IMG/VR virus record: IMGVR_UViG_3300027963_000043 | Span: 1 to 64,000 of that record | From: a virus | Strand: one strand, 5' to 3' | Length of the DNA: 64,000 nt | Shown here: positions 14,492-23,761 of the stretch, piece after piece | How positions within the stretch are numbered: the stretch's first letter is position 1 | Layout of the letters: each line of letters starts with the position of its first letter | Translations under genes and position numbers: made by a program | The notes under the pieces: generated by a model | Databases searched by the model: none | What the model was told of the DNA's origin: nothing | What the model saw: only the letters and a program-made list of their open reading frames with translations

Positions 14492-14543
14492 AAATTAAAA
14501 ATATATAATTTATAATATAAATTTATTCACATATAATTTATAA

Positions 14544-15296
14544 ATGAACATTTCGTTAATAACAGCTACTGGTTCAAGAAAATATGCATTTTCTCTTTGT
14601 GAGAAATATATATCAAATCAAACATTTAAAGATAATATTCAATGGATAGTTGTTGATGATGGAGAAATACCAACTCAAATTAATTTAAATCAAGAATATA
14701 TAAGATCAGATATTATATGGAAAGAAGGATTAAATACTCAGGCATATAATTTATTATTAGGATTAGAAAAAGTAAAAAATGATGTTCTATTTTTCATAGA
14801 AGATGATGATTGGTATAGCTCAAATTTTATTCAAAACATAATAGATTTTTTATTGAAAATTAAAAATCCTCAGATAGTAGGAGAAGCCAACTCATTAAAT
14901 TATAATCTCCTAACAAATCAATACTATTTATGTGAGATGCCTAGCATGGCAAGTTTATATAAAACTTGTATCACAAAAGATGTATACCCCTTTTTGAGAA
15001 AACTTTTATTATTTTATCATGAAAATAACAGTAAATTAATTAATAATCAAATTTTTATAGATGAAATGTTATGGAGTCAAAATATTAATACCTTTAATAA
15101 GCATTTAATAAATAATAATAATCTAGCGATTGGAATTAAAAATATGCCAGGAAGAAAAGGTGTCTGCGGACACGTTGATGATTATTCAAATTATATTAAA
15201 TATTTAAATAGTAAAAACTCTGGAATAGATAATAAAAGTCTTGATTTTTTGAAAAATACTATCAAAAATGACTATTTAAATTATATTAATATATAA
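14544..15296 (+). CDS. GT2-like glycosyltransferase (250 aa)
   Basis: The GT-A start is NISLITATGSRKYAFSLCEK; VVDDGE near 36-41 and the acidic metal-binding segment FFIEDDDWY near 85-93 follow. The C-terminal MPGRKGVCGHVDD near 205-217 fits the late catalytic region of this family. It probably transfers sugars to a host surface glycan or a virion component. Length is close to a minimal GT2 domain, with no membrane anchor. The upstream region is AT-only and lacks GTGTAAT and a Shine-Dalgarno, so its start signal differs from its neighbours. Confidence 0.7.
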   Translation: MNISLITATGSRKYAFSLCEKYISNQTFKDNIQWIVVDDGEIPTQINLNQEYIRSDIIWKEGLNTQAYNLLLGLEKVKNDVLFFIEDDDWYSSNFIQNIIDFLLKIKNPQIVGEANSLNYNLLTNQYYLCEMPSMASLYKTCITKDVYPFLRKLLLFYHENNSKLINNQIFIDEMLWSQNINTFNKHLINNNNLAIGIKNMPGRKGVCGHVDDYSNYIKYLNSKNSGIDNKSLDFLKNTIKNDYLNYINI

Positions 15297-15319
15297 AATT
15301 AATACACTTATTGATTTAA

Positions 15320-15326
15320 GTGTAAT
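15320..15326 (+). promoter_or_regulatory. GTGTAAT element for the DUF5856 gene
   Basis: Exact motif 7 nt before the ATG at 15334. It overlaps a 7-bp inverted repeat (ACACTTA 15304-15310, TAAGTGT 15317-15323). Confidence 0.65.
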
Positions 15327-15333
15327 AGAGAAT

Positions 15334-16053
15334 ATGCCAATACCTCAACCAAAAGATAATGAGAAACAAAACGATTATATGGGTCGTTGCATGCATAAAG
15401 TTAACAAAGATAATCCTAAAATGGAAAACAAGCAACAAGTTGCGATTTGTTTGAATACCTACAGTAATCCAAAAAAGAAAAGCAAAGCTAATGAAATTGA
15501 AGTAGATTTTTCAGAAGATATTAAAAATATGAACAAGCCACAAGAAATTAAAATAGAAGAAGCCCCAAAAATTGAAGCCAAAGTTGAGGAAGCTACAAAC
15601 ACAGCAGTAACTGCACCAGCGCCAGAAATTAAAGCTCAAGATAATATAGTCGATATTCCAGATGATCAAAATACTGAATCTTTAGATGGAGAAAAAATTC
15701 AAACAGCAATGCTTCAAATGCAAAAGCAATATCAAATTTTTCATTGGCAAACTACCTCATTCTCACAGCACAAAAGTTTTGGAAAAATCTATGAAAGTTT
15801 AGATGAAAACATAGATACTTTTATTGAAACATATATGGGCAAATATGGCAGAGTAATGGCCGCTTCTAAATTTAATCTTGAAATGTTCAATTATTCTGAT
15901 TTGAATTTTAGCGCCGCAACAGATTCATATATTGAATTTTTGATTGGATTAAATGATATGCTTGATGAAACTCGAGATTCAGATTTATTAAATACACGAG
16001 ATGAGATACTTGGCAGTTTAAATAGATTAAAATATCTATTAACATTGGTTTAA
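15334..16053 (+). CDS. DUF5856-like (ferritin-like) phage protein (239 aa)
   Basis: Two parts. The N-terminus (about 1-50) has DYMGRCMHKVNKDNPKM and VAICLNTYSNP, a motif found at the ends of some phage head-maturation proteins. After an acidic, alanine- and proline-rich linker, the C-terminal domain (about 120-239) is a four-helix bundle with FHWQTTSFSQHKSFGKIYES and TYMGKYGR motifs, matching the Dps/ferritin-like DUF5856 family as I recall it. Members are widespread in large phages; their role is uncertain, with iron storage or DNA protection suggested by fold. The stop codon lies inside a CATTGGTT/AACCAATG inverted repeat (16043-16059). Confidence 0.75.
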   Translation: MPIPQPKDNEKQNDYMGRCMHKVNKDNPKMENKQQVAICLNTYSNPKKKSKANEIEVDFSEDIKNMNKPQEIKIEEAPKIEAKVEEATNTAVTAPAPEIKAQDNIVDIPDDQNTESLDGEKIQTAMLQMQKQYQIFHWQTTSFSQHKSFGKIYESLDENIDTFIETYMGKYGRVMAASKFNLEMFNYSDLNFSAATDSYIEFLIGLNDMLDETRDSDLLNTRDEILGSLNRLKYLLTLV

Positions 16054-16059
16054 CCAATG
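16043..16059. repeat. Inverted repeat spanning a stop codon
   Basis: CATTGGTT and AACCAATG are separated by one T and span the TAA stop at 16051-16053. It has no T run, so it is not a typical terminator; it could stabilise an mRNA 3' end. Confidence 0.35.
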
Positions 16060-16073
16060 AAACAAGATAAATT

Positions 16074-16091
16074 ATCCTAAAATATTAGGAT
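16074..16091 (+). promoter_or_regulatory. Hairpin covering the start codon of the phosphoesterase gene
   Basis: ATCCTAA (16074-16080) pairs with TTAGGAT (16085-16091), burying the AGGA and the first two bases of the ATG at 16090 in a 7-bp stem. This could limit translation initiation. No GTGTAAT element precedes this gene. Confidence 0.4.
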
Positions 16092-16761
16092 GCACGAAGT
16101 ACTGGCAATTTCAGATATTCACCTTGGCGATAAAGATTGTCAAGCTAGTCAATTATTAAAAGTCTTAAAAAAAGAAAAAGCAAAAACTATATTAATTGTT
16201 GGCGATCTTTTTGATCATCACAACCTAAATAGGCTTAATAAAACTCATTGGAAAGTATTATCTAAATTAAGAAAATTAAGCAAAAGAAGCAAAATTATAT
16301 ATTTAATTGGGAATCATTGTTTTCTTAAAGCAGAATTTATGAGTATTCTTCTTGGTTTTGATTGTAGAGATGAGTATGAATTTGAGATAAAAGATAAAAA
16401 ATTTATAGCAGTTCATGGTGATATATTTGATATATATTTTAGTAAGTATAAAAGTATCACAGAATTTATAGTTAATTTATATTATATCATTCGCCACTAT
16501 ACTCCATTCGCAGACAATTTCTTTAAATTATTAAGAAAGAAAACAGAATCATTAGGTGAAAAAACATCTAATATAAAGGGAAATGCTATTAAATACTGCG
16601 AATTTAATAATAAAGACTCAATTATTTGTGGTCATAGCCATAAACCTGAGCACGAATATAATAAATTTGAATATATTAATACTGGAAGTTTTTGTGAAGA
16701 AAAAGCTAGTTATGTTGTGATAGATAAAAAGGGTAAGGCAAATTTAATTTATTTAGATTAA
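16090..16761 (+). CDS. Metallophosphoesterase, LpxH-like (223 aa)
   Basis: Calcineurin-like phosphoesterase motifs appear in order: SDIHLG (D9, H11), GDLFDH (D39), GNH (N75, H76), VHGD near 109-112, and GHSHKPE near 185-191, together forming a two-metal centre. Order and length resemble UDP-2,3-diacylglucosamine pyrophosphatase (LpxH), an early lipid A enzyme, but also other small phosphoesterases. If LpxH-like, it would act at the inner membrane on LPS precursors, in line with three glycosyltransferase genes in the window. The substrate is not proven. Confidence 0.75.
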   Translation: MHEVLAISDIHLGDKDCQASQLLKVLKKEKAKTILIVGDLFDHHNLNRLNKTHWKVLSKLRKLSKRSKIIYLIGNHCFLKAEFMSILLGFDCRDEYEFEIKDKKFIAVHGDIFDIYFSKYKSITEFIVNLYYIIRHYTPFADNFFKLLRKKTESLGEKTSNIKGNAIKYCEFNNKDSIICGHSHKPEHEYNKFEYINTGSFCEEKASYVVIDKKGKANLIYLD

Positions 16762-16775
16762 ATTTAAAATTAATA

Positions 16776-16782
16776 GTATAAT
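16776..16782 (+). promoter_or_regulatory. GTATAAT element for the zinc-ribbon gene
   Basis: Variant of the phage element identical in its last four bases, 7 nt before the ATG at 16790. It also resembles a host -10 box. Confidence 0.4.
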
Positions 16783-16789
16783 ATTGTTA

Positions 16790-17239
16790 ATGAAAAGATA
16801 TTGTATTTCTTGCGGATCGCCTACAGAATATAGCACTAAAAAACCATTATTCTGTTCAAGTTGTGGTAAATCATTTGATAAAATAGACAAAGTTGAAGTA
16901 AACCCAGTTGTTCAAAAAACTTTAATGCAAAAAAAGACAGTAGCCACTAAGAAATATATAGAAGATAAGAATCATGATACAGATTACGATATAGATTCTG
17001 ATGATATTGATTTAGATCAGGACAATGATATTTCTGTTCCAAACATATCAAAACTAGAAGTAGAGAGTGATTCTCAAGAAAATTTTAAAAATAAAGGAGA
17101 AAAAATAAGCTCTCTTGTAGGAACTTCTTCCTCAAAAGGTAAAAGGAATAAAATTGTTAAAAGTAGTAAAACTTCAAAAAAACAAATACTAGAAGATTTT
17201 GCTAAAGAAGCAGGTACATCAAGAAAATCTAAAAAATAA
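16790..17239 (+). CDS. Zinc-ribbon protein (149 aa)
   Basis: The start is the ATG at 16790 (MKRYCISCGSPTEYS), since a GTATAAT element is 7 nt upstream; a TTG two codons earlier is less likely. Residues 5-27 contain two CxxC pairs (CISCG and FCSSCGKSF), a zinc ribbon. The remainder is disordered and highly charged: an acidic D-rich stretch (DTDYDIDSDDIDLD), then a basic S/K-rich tail. The gene ends on the first base of the sigma-factor ATG. A transcription accessory or nucleic-acid-binding role is plausible from position and fold. Confidence 0.65.
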   Translation: MKRYCISCGSPTEYSTKKPLFCSSCGKSFDKIDKVEVNPVVQKTLMQKKTVATKKYIEDKNHDTDYDIDSDDIDLDQDNDISVPNISKLEVESDSQENFKNKGEKISSLVGTSSSKGKRNKIVKSSKTSKKQILEDFAKEAGTSRKSKK

Positions 17240-17922
17240 TGAAGTCTCCAAAAGCTAGTTTTGAAAGTAGAATTTTGGAAATCAACCAAGAAATTAGCAA
17301 AAGAAAACATAAATGGAGTTTAACGACTTTAGCTTGGATGGATTTTAACGATGTATCTCAAATACTTAGGATACATATTTATAAAAAATGGAATATGTAC
17401 GATCAAAGTCAGCCTTTAGCTCCATGGGTTAATAGAATAGTAAGCAATCAAATTAAAAATTTAATAAGAAATAATTATGGAAATTATTCAAGACCATGCT
17501 TGAAATGTGCTGCAGCAGAAAATGATGATGGTTGCAATATATATGGTTCTCAATGCGATAAATGTCCACTTTATGCTAAATGGCAAAAAAGTAAAAAATC
17601 CGCACATGATATAAAATTGCCAGTGTCACTAGAAAATCATACTCAAGAAGTTCACAATATAATTGGCGATCAAATGGATATAGAGAAATCAGCAAAGAAT
17701 ATACATGCAAAAATGCGTCAAATTTTAAAACCAATCGAATGGAAATTTTACGAATTACATTATATAAAGCATAAATCTGAAGAGGAATCTGCAAAATTAA
17801 TGGGATATAGAACAAATGAAAAAAATAGGAAAATTGGATATAAACAAGTTAAAAATCTTAAAAAATCCATTATGACAAAAGTTAAAAAGTATTTATATAA
17901 TGGAGATATAGATATTAATTAA
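17239..17922 (+). CDS. Phage RNA polymerase sigma factor with zinc-binding insert
   Basis: A 227-residue sigma-70-like protein. Residues about 35-80 (DVSQILRIHIYKKWNMYDQS, then PLAPWVNRIVSNQIKNLIRN) match sigma region 2, the part binding core polymerase and the -10 element. A cysteine-rich insert follows (C87, C90, C99, C106, C109), probably a zinc knuckle. The C-terminal part (about 160-220) has a helix-turn-helix-like IEWKFYELHYI...EEESAKLMGYR segment comparable to region 4. Related proteins occur in T4-like and environmental phages, where T4 gp55 directs late transcription from -10-only promoters. This is the natural candidate to read the GTGTAAT elements. It overlaps the zinc-ribbon gene by one base. 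Confidence 0.8.
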   Translation: MKSPKASFESRILEINQEISKRKHKWSLTTLAWMDFNDVSQILRIHIYKKWNMYDQSQPLAPWVNRIVSNQIKNLIRNNYGNYSRPCLKCAAAENDDGCNIYGSQCDKCPLYAKWQKSKKSAHDIKLPVSLENHTQEVHNIIGDQMDIEKSAKNIHAKMRQILKPIEWKFYELHYIKHKSEEESAKLMGYRTNEKNRKIGYKQVKNLKKSIMTKVKKYLYNGDIDIN

Positions 17923-17923
17923 C

Positions 17924-19018
17924 ATGAGCGAAAACTTACCAGAGCTTACAGAAGAACAGCAATTAAATCTATTAAATGAATGGAATAATCGTGCAGATAA
18001 TCCACCTTCATTAACTGAATTAGTTAAATTGGCTTTTGGTAGAGATGATCTTGATGGAAGAAGCAAAGAAGGGAAAGCTGTAAAACAATTTCTTGCGGCA
18101 AGACAAATTAAACCACGAAAAAGTCACGAATATCAAGCCAAAGGTCTTATCGAATTAACAGAAGACCAAAAAGAATATATCAGTAATAATTGCGCAACTA
18201 TGACAGGAATTGAAATAGCTAAAATTTTATTTAAAAATGAATCATTAACAAATCTTTCTCAAGAAACTAGAAGTGTGCTCGATTATATGAAAACTATACC
18301 TAGCAATATTAAGTATCTTAACGATACAAATGAAAATACTGCTACAGAAATTTATAAAGCTCCACGAAGTGAAGAGAGAATGATTGTTAAAATTAATAAA
18401 TATATATTAGATGGAATTGACAAAGAAAAAATTACACCAAGACAAAAGAAAGATGTCAATTCCTTAATTGGTTATATGAATACTTATAGATTTACCCATC
18501 AAATTAATCTTTATAGTGATGAAAATGATAGAGATCTTTTTGAAAGCAGTTTCGTTAGATATACTTATGACAAAAGCGACTTAACTCAAGAAGAAGTAGA
18601 TCAATATATAGTTTTAGCTACAGAAGTAGTAATATCATCTAGTATTCAACAAACAATCACAGCATTACAAGATCAAATAGATATAGCAACTCAAGAAGAT
18701 GGTAAAATTCCAATGGCAGTAGTAGAAGCTAGCAGCACAGCTAGAAAAGAGTATAATGATTGCGTAAATCGTCAACAAAAATTATTACAAGATCTCAAAG
18801 TTAAAAGAAGCGAAAGACTCAGTAAGCAAGTTAAAGAAAATGCTAGCATTTTAAATCTAGTTGAAATGTGGAAGCAAGAAGAATCAAGGCAAAAGTTATT
18901 AAAAATCGCAGAACTTAGAAAAAATAGCATCAAAAAAGAGATTGAACGACTTGGATCAATGGAAGAATTAAAAGCTAGAATACTTGGAATATCAGAAGAT
19001 GATATTTTAAACGGATAA
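17924..19018 (+). CDS. Packaging-region protein, possible small terminase (364 aa)
   Basis: Not firmly recognised. The N-terminus (about 10-85) is helical with repeated HTH-like segments (PPSLTELVKLAFGRDDLDGR; a second starts TGIEIAKILF near 97). The C-terminal half is a long coiled coil (about 225-350). It sits directly before the ERCC4 nuclease and large terminase, with 1 nt to the sigma gene and 4 nt to the next. DNA-binding plus oligomerising parts in this position suggest a small terminase or packaging cofactor; this is inference from place and architecture. Confidence 0.5.
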   Translation: MSENLPELTEEQQLNLLNEWNNRADNPPSLTELVKLAFGRDDLDGRSKEGKAVKQFLAARQIKPRKSHEYQAKGLIELTEDQKEYISNNCATMTGIEIAKILFKNESLTNLSQETRSVLDYMKTIPSNIKYLNDTNENTATEIYKAPRSEERMIVKINKYILDGIDKEKITPRQKKDVNSLIGYMNTYRFTHQINLYSDENDRDLFESSFVRYTYDKSDLTQEEVDQYIVLATEVVISSSIQQTITALQDQIDIATQEDGKIPMAVVEASSTARKEYNDCVNRQQKLLQDLKVKRSERLSKQVKENASILNLVEMWKQEESRQKLLKIAELRKNSIKKEIERLGSMEELKARILGISEDDILNG

Positions 19019-19022
19019 TTTT

Positions 19023-19958
19023 ATGTCAGTCATATGCAAAGTAGACGGAAAAGAGTTTCCAACTGAGAAGGCATTGCATATGTCACTCAAGGGTTATGGT
19101 TTAAATAAGGTAAAATACTATCAAAAATATTTTGAAAGACGGGATTTATTAACAAATGAACTTATTAATTTCAAAACTAAAGAGCAATATTTAAACAGTG
19201 ATTTTAATGATAAAAACAATATGAAAAAATGGTTAAAGCAGCAGCCAATCGAAAAAGCTCAAGAATATTGCAAGCAACTCTTATCCAAGAGAAAAGATGA
19301 TAAAAATTTAACCTATACCCCCTCTCAAGTAGAGTTAAGAACAATTATGGCACCATCTATTGTTTTTTATAATAAGATATTTGAAGATTACTATGATGTT
19401 TGTTCAATTTTAGGATTAGAAAATAGATTCATTCATCCAAAAAATATAACAGACCAATTTAAAAATAAATTAAATAAAAAATCAATTATATACGTTGATA
19501 CAAGAGAGCAAAGTTGGCTAAAGTTTGATACAAAGTTTGAAATTAAAACTTTGCCATTTGGAGATTATTCTTGTAGTAATGATAATTGTAAATGCTTTAT
19601 AGAAAGAAAAAGCTTAAGTGATTTTATAAGCACATTAAGTGTTAAAAATTTTGATAGATTTAAAAACGAAATAGATCGAGCAAAGAAAAACGGAGCATAT
19701 TTGATTGTTATAGTTGAAGAAAAATTATCTAATGCACTTAGCTTTCAGTATCTTCCGCATATTAGCAAAAAAATTAAAGCAACTCCAGAATATATATTCC
19801 ATAATGTTCGAGAATTATTGCAAAACTATGATAATCTACAATTTCTTTTTGTAGATGGAAGAGGAGAGATGACAAGGATAATTGAGTCTATTTTTACATC
19901 AAATTGCTTTTATAAGCAAATAGATCTTCAATTAGCTTATGATCTAAAACTATTATGA
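19023..19958 (+). CDS. ERCC4-type nuclease (311 aa)
   Basis: Residues about 157-215 carry the ERCC4/XPF-Mus81 nuclease signature: YVDTREQ, LPFGDYSC, FIERKSLSDFISTLS, the GDx(n)ERKxxxD pattern coordinating metal. Flanking helices complete a PD-(D/E)XK fold. The N-terminal 150 residues are unlike XPF and have a VDGKEFPTEKALHMSLKGYG motif reminiscent of a small zinc-free DNA-binding module. It probably cuts branched or forked DNA; next to the terminase it may resolve structures before packaging. Its stop overlaps the terminase start (ATGA). Confidence 0.8.
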   Translation: MSVICKVDGKEFPTEKALHMSLKGYGLNKVKYYQKYFERRDLLTNELINFKTKEQYLNSDFNDKNNMKKWLKQQPIEKAQEYCKQLLSKRKDDKNLTYTPSQVELRTIMAPSIVFYNKIFEDYYDVCSILGLENRFIHPKNITDQFKNKLNKKSIIYVDTREQSWLKFDTKFEIKTLPFGDYSCSNDNCKCFIERKSLSDFISTLSVKNFDRFKNEIDRAKKNGAYLIVIVEEKLSNALSFQYLPHISKKIKATPEYIFHNVRELLQNYDNLQFLFVDGRGEMTRIIESIFTSNCFYKQIDLQLAYDLKLL

Positions 19959-21799
19959 TGTACTCTCCAGATAAATATAAAAAGGATTATCCAGATATTA
20001 ATAAACAATTAATGGAATTAAAAGGTATTCTTAATGATAAGGATGCTAAAATTTCTCTTGCTAAATTTTTAAGAGCTAATTTAGGTTTTACTACTGAACT
20101 TATAAGTGGTATTAAATTAGCCCCATACCAAGAAATTCATCTTAAAGGTTTATTGAATAGAAATTTTAGTATGTGCGTATTTGGTCGAGGTTGTGGCAAA
20201 AGCTTTATCGCAAGTGTATTTTGTTTTCTTCAATGCGTTTTCGAACCTAATACTAAAATTCTTATTGCAGGACCAACTTTTAGAACAGCTAGATTTATAT
20301 TCAATAATTTAGAAAAAATTGTAAATAGTAAAGGCGCGGAGCTTCTACAACAAGCTTTTGGCTCAAAAAGCAAAAGAAATGATCAATATGAATGGTCAAT
20401 AAATGGTGGAAGTATTGTAGCTATTCCTCTAAGCGGAGAAAAAATTCGAGGATTTCGCGCTAATGTATTAGTACTTGACGAGTTTCTTTTGTTATCAGAA
20501 GATATTGTTAAAACTGTTTTGATGCCATTCTTAGTTGCCCCACAAAATATGAAAGAACGAATGGAAATTAGAGAAATGGAGGATACTTTAATTAGAGAAG
20601 GAGCAATGAAAGAAGAAGATCGAATGGTTTTTGAAAATAATAGTAAAATGATAGCGCTATCTTCTGCAAGTTATACATTTGAAAATCTTTATAAAACATA
20701 TAACGAATGGGTAGAAAAAATCTATTCAAAAGAAGAAACGGAAGCATCTTATTTTGTATCTCAATTAAGTTATGAAGCTTTACCATTAGAGATGATAGAT
20801 AAAACAATTATTGAAGAAGCTCAAAATGGAGGATCAAGTCATAGTAGTTTCTTAAGAGAGTATTGCGCTAGATTTATTGATGGTAGCGATAGCTATTTCA
20901 GTGCAAAAAAGATGGAAGAATGTACTATTCCAAACGGGCAATCTCCTCATACTTTAATGAAAGGAATTCCAGGAAAAAAATATATTCTCGGAATTGATCC
21001 TAATATGAGTGATAGTCCTAATGCGGATTATTTTGCTATGGCAGTAATGGAGATTGATGAAGAAACTAAAACTGGCACATTAGTTCACACTTACGCTGGA
21101 TTAGGAAATTTAAAAAATCATGTTAATTATTTATATTATATTATGACTAATTTTAATATTGTATTTATGATTTTAGATAATGCTGGAGCAGATGTATTTC
21201 TTTCTGCTTGCAATCAATCTGAATTATTTAAAAGTAATAATTTGATACTTAATACTTTTGAATTTAATTCTGATTTAGAAGGTGCAGATTATGATCAAGA
21301 AGTTAGAAAAGTTAGAAATAGTTACAATCTAGAATCGAAGAAAATAGCTTTTAATCAAGTATTCACCAGCAATTTTATTCGTAAAGCAAATGAACACTTG
21401 CAAGCGTCTATCGATTATAAAAAAGTATGGTTTGCTAGTAAAACCTGCGCAAATGATAATTTCTTTGAATCTCAATTTAATCAAAATATACCAATAGATT
21501 TAATGAAAACAGAAGAAAAGAAAGATTGGTCTACGCTTGATTTTATTGAAAATCAAGACGATTTCATTTACCAAACAAAAAAACAATGTACTCTTGTAGA
21601 ACATTCATCTACAGCCAGAGGAACTCAATCCTTTGATTTACCCCAACACTTGAAAAGAAGCTCTTCTGCAAATAAAGCTAGAAAAGATAATTATTCTGCA
21701 CTTTTATTGGTAAATTGGGGTTTAAAGTGCTATAATGATATAATAAACGCACCAAAAGAAGAAATATCTCAGACTTTCACCCCAATAATGATAAAATAA
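19955..21799 (+). CDS. terL: Large terminase subunit
   Basis: A 614-residue packaging motor. Walker A is GRGCGKS at 77-83, Walker B is NVLVLDEF near 169-176, and the coupling region follows. The C-terminal RNase H-like nuclease has its first acidic residue in ILGIDPNMSDS near 345, a second in FMILDNAGADV near 404 and a third in KDNYSALLL near 585. It pumps and cuts phage DNA at the portal. Size and motif spacing fit T4-like terminases. ATGATG gives two possible starts; the first overlaps the nuclease stop. Confidence 0.92.
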   Translation: MMYSPDKYKKDYPDINKQLMELKGILNDKDAKISLAKFLRANLGFTTELISGIKLAPYQEIHLKGLLNRNFSMCVFGRGCGKSFIASVFCFLQCVFEPNTKILIAGPTFRTARFIFNNLEKIVNSKGAELLQQAFGSKSKRNDQYEWSINGGSIVAIPLSGEKIRGFRANVLVLDEFLLLSEDIVKTVLMPFLVAPQNMKERMEIREMEDTLIREGAMKEEDRMVFENNSKMIALSSASYTFENLYKTYNEWVEKIYSKEETEASYFVSQLSYEALPLEMIDKTIIEEAQNGGSSHSSFLREYCARFIDGSDSYFSAKKMEECTIPNGQSPHTLMKGIPGKKYILGIDPNMSDSPNADYFAMAVMEIDEETKTGTLVHTYAGLGNLKNHVNYLYYIMTNFNIVFMILDNAGADVFLSACNQSELFKSNNLILNTFEFNSDLEGADYDQEVRKVRNSYNLESKKIAFNQVFTSNFIRKANEHLQASIDYKKVWFASKTCANDNFFESQFNQNIPIDLMKTEEKKDWSTLDFIENQDDFIYQTKKQCTLVEHSSTARGTQSFDLPQHLKRSSSANKARKDNYSALLLVNWGLKCYNDIINAPKEEISQTFTPIMIK

Positions 21800-21806
21800 G
21801 TGTAAT
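21800..21806 (+). promoter_or_regulatory. GTGTAAT element for the portal gene
   Basis: Exact motif 12 nt before the ATG at 21819 and overlapping the end of the terminase stop codon; no Shine-Dalgarno. Confidence 0.65.
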
Positions 21807-21818
21807 ATCTTTAAATAA

Positions 21819-23750
21819 ATGAGTAAAAAAAATAAAATCCAAGAAATTAAAGCTTCTTTAACTTTACCCAAAGAAGATACCACACCATTAATGGTTTATG
21901 GGTCTGATACTTCAAGTGATAAAAGAGCTAAAATTTCAGAAATTAGAGCTAATACAACTTCTACCAGAAGAAATGCTTCCTCTACAGTAGAGAAAACAAA
22001 TAGATTCATTAATATTGATACAGGATTAATTCCTTTCAGATATTCTAATTATGTAAAAAATCTTTCTACTCTAGATGTAAGAGATTCTATTATTTTATGT
22101 CAGAAGGCTTATTATAACGTAGCGATTTTTAGAAATACAATTGATTTAATGAGTGAATTTTCTAATAGTTCAATTTATCTAACTGGTGGTAGTCAAAAAT
22201 CAAGAGAATTTTTTGAAGCATATTTTAAAAAGATTAATTTAGCAAGTTTCCAAGATCAATTTTTTAGAGAATATTATAGAAGTGGAAATGTATTCACTTA
22301 TAGATTTGATACTTCTTTAAGCAGTGAGCAACTTTTAAAAATAACACAAACTTTTGGGTCAAAATTAAAATCTATAGCTCAAGATGGAGAAATTAAACTT
22401 CCAGCAAGATATACAATAATTAATCCAGCAGATGTTTACGTTGGTGGTACAGTTAATTACTCTTTTAATACATATTATAAATTATTAAGTGATTATGAAT
22501 TAGAAAGATTACGAGATCCAAAAACAGATGAAGATATTGAAGTTTATAATAATCTTCCACAAGACACTAAAGATAAAGTAAAAAATAAAAATAATTCCTA
22601 TATTCTTGTGCCTTTAGATAGAACTAAATTAGCGGCAGTATTTTATAAGAAGCAAGATTACGAGCCACTTTCTATTCCAATGGGATTTCCAGTTCTTGAT
22701 GATATTAACTGGAAACTTGAAATGAAAAAAATGGATATGGCAGTAACAAGAACAATGCAACAAGCTGTTCTTTTAGTTACAATGGGAACTGATCCAGAAA
22801 AAGGTGGAGTAAATCAAAAAAATCTACAAGCAATGCAATCTTTATTTGAAAACCAAAGCATTGGAAGAGTTCTTATAGCTGATTATACAACTAAAGCTGA
22901 GTTTGTAATTCCAGATATTGGGAATCTTATTGGACCACAAAAATATGAAGTAGTAGATCGTGATATTCAGATTGGTTTAAATAATATTCTTATTGGAAGT
23001 GAAAAATTTGCTAATCAAAGTATTAAAGTTCAAGTATTCGTTCAAAGATTAAAACAAGCTAGAGAAGTATTTATAAATGAATTTTTAATTCCAGAAATTA
23101 GAAGAATGAGTAAAGACATTGGTTTTAAAAATTTTCCAACACCAGTTTTTGAAGATATTGATATTAAAGATGATGTTCAATATTCTAGAATTTACAATAG
23201 ACTAGTTGAATTGGGAGTTCTAACTGCAGAAGAAGGGCTTAATGCAATTGAAACTGGCAGATTGCCAACTCAAGAAGAATCTATAGAATCTCAAAAGAAA
23301 TTTAAAGAATTAAGAGATCAAGGTTTTTATCAACCACTTATTGGTGGAAGTGCATCTGGTCAAGCTGGAAGACCATCAGGTTCTACTGGTATACCTCAAT
23401 CTACAAAAAATGTAAAACCAATTGGTTCTAAAGCTAATTTTTCTGTAAGTAAAATTAAAGAAAATATATTAGCAGCCCAAAATCTTGAAGAAGAAGTAAA
23501 ATCTTCTATTAGAAAAAAGTTTAATGTTAAAAAATTAAGCAATCAACAAAAAGAAGATGCAGAAAAGATATCCGAAATAATTATAGCTAATGAGAATCCA
23601 CAAGATTGGACATCTAAAATTCAAGAATACATTGAAAAACCTTTTGATCAAAATCAAGACAATGTCAATCAAATACAAGAAATAGCAGCAGAACATCAAG
23701 TAACAAATTACCTAGCAAGCTTATTATATCATAGCAAATCTATTCAATAA
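21819..23750 (+). CDS. Portal protein
   Basis: A 643-residue protein directly after the terminase, the usual portal position. It has a polar N-terminus, a mixed alpha/beta stem and wing (FRYSNYVKNLSTLDVRDSII, a VEKTNRFIN stretch), a long helix-rich crown (about 390-500) and a low-complexity linker (GGSASGQAGRPSGSTG) before a helical tail. Portals form the dodecameric ring through which DNA enters. Identification rests on size, position and general pattern, since portal sequences diverge strongly. Confidence 0.8.
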   Translation: MSKKNKIQEIKASLTLPKEDTTPLMVYGSDTSSDKRAKISEIRANTTSTRRNASSTVEKTNRFINIDTGLIPFRYSNYVKNLSTLDVRDSIILCQKAYYNVAIFRNTIDLMSEFSNSSIYLTGGSQKSREFFEAYFKKINLASFQDQFFREYYRSGNVFTYRFDTSLSSEQLLKITQTFGSKLKSIAQDGEIKLPARYTIINPADVYVGGTVNYSFNTYYKLLSDYELERLRDPKTDEDIEVYNNLPQDTKDKVKNKNNSYILVPLDRTKLAAVFYKKQDYEPLSIPMGFPVLDDINWKLEMKKMDMAVTRTMQQAVLLVTMGTDPEKGGVNQKNLQAMQSLFENQSIGRVLIADYTTKAEFVIPDIGNLIGPQKYEVVDRDIQIGLNNILIGSEKFANQSIKVQVFVQRLKQAREVFINEFLIPEIRRMSKDIGFKNFPTPVFEDIDIKDDVQYSRIYNRLVELGVLTAEEGLNAIETGRLPTQEESIESQKKFKELRDQGFYQPLIGGSASGQAGRPSGSTGIPQSTKNVKPIGSKANFSVSKIKENILAAQNLEEEVKSSIRKKFNVKKLSNQQKEDAEKISEIIIANENPQDWTSKIQEYIEKPFDQNQDNVNQIQEIAAEHQVTNYLASLLYHSKSIQ

Positions 23751-23761
23751 ATCATAAATCT

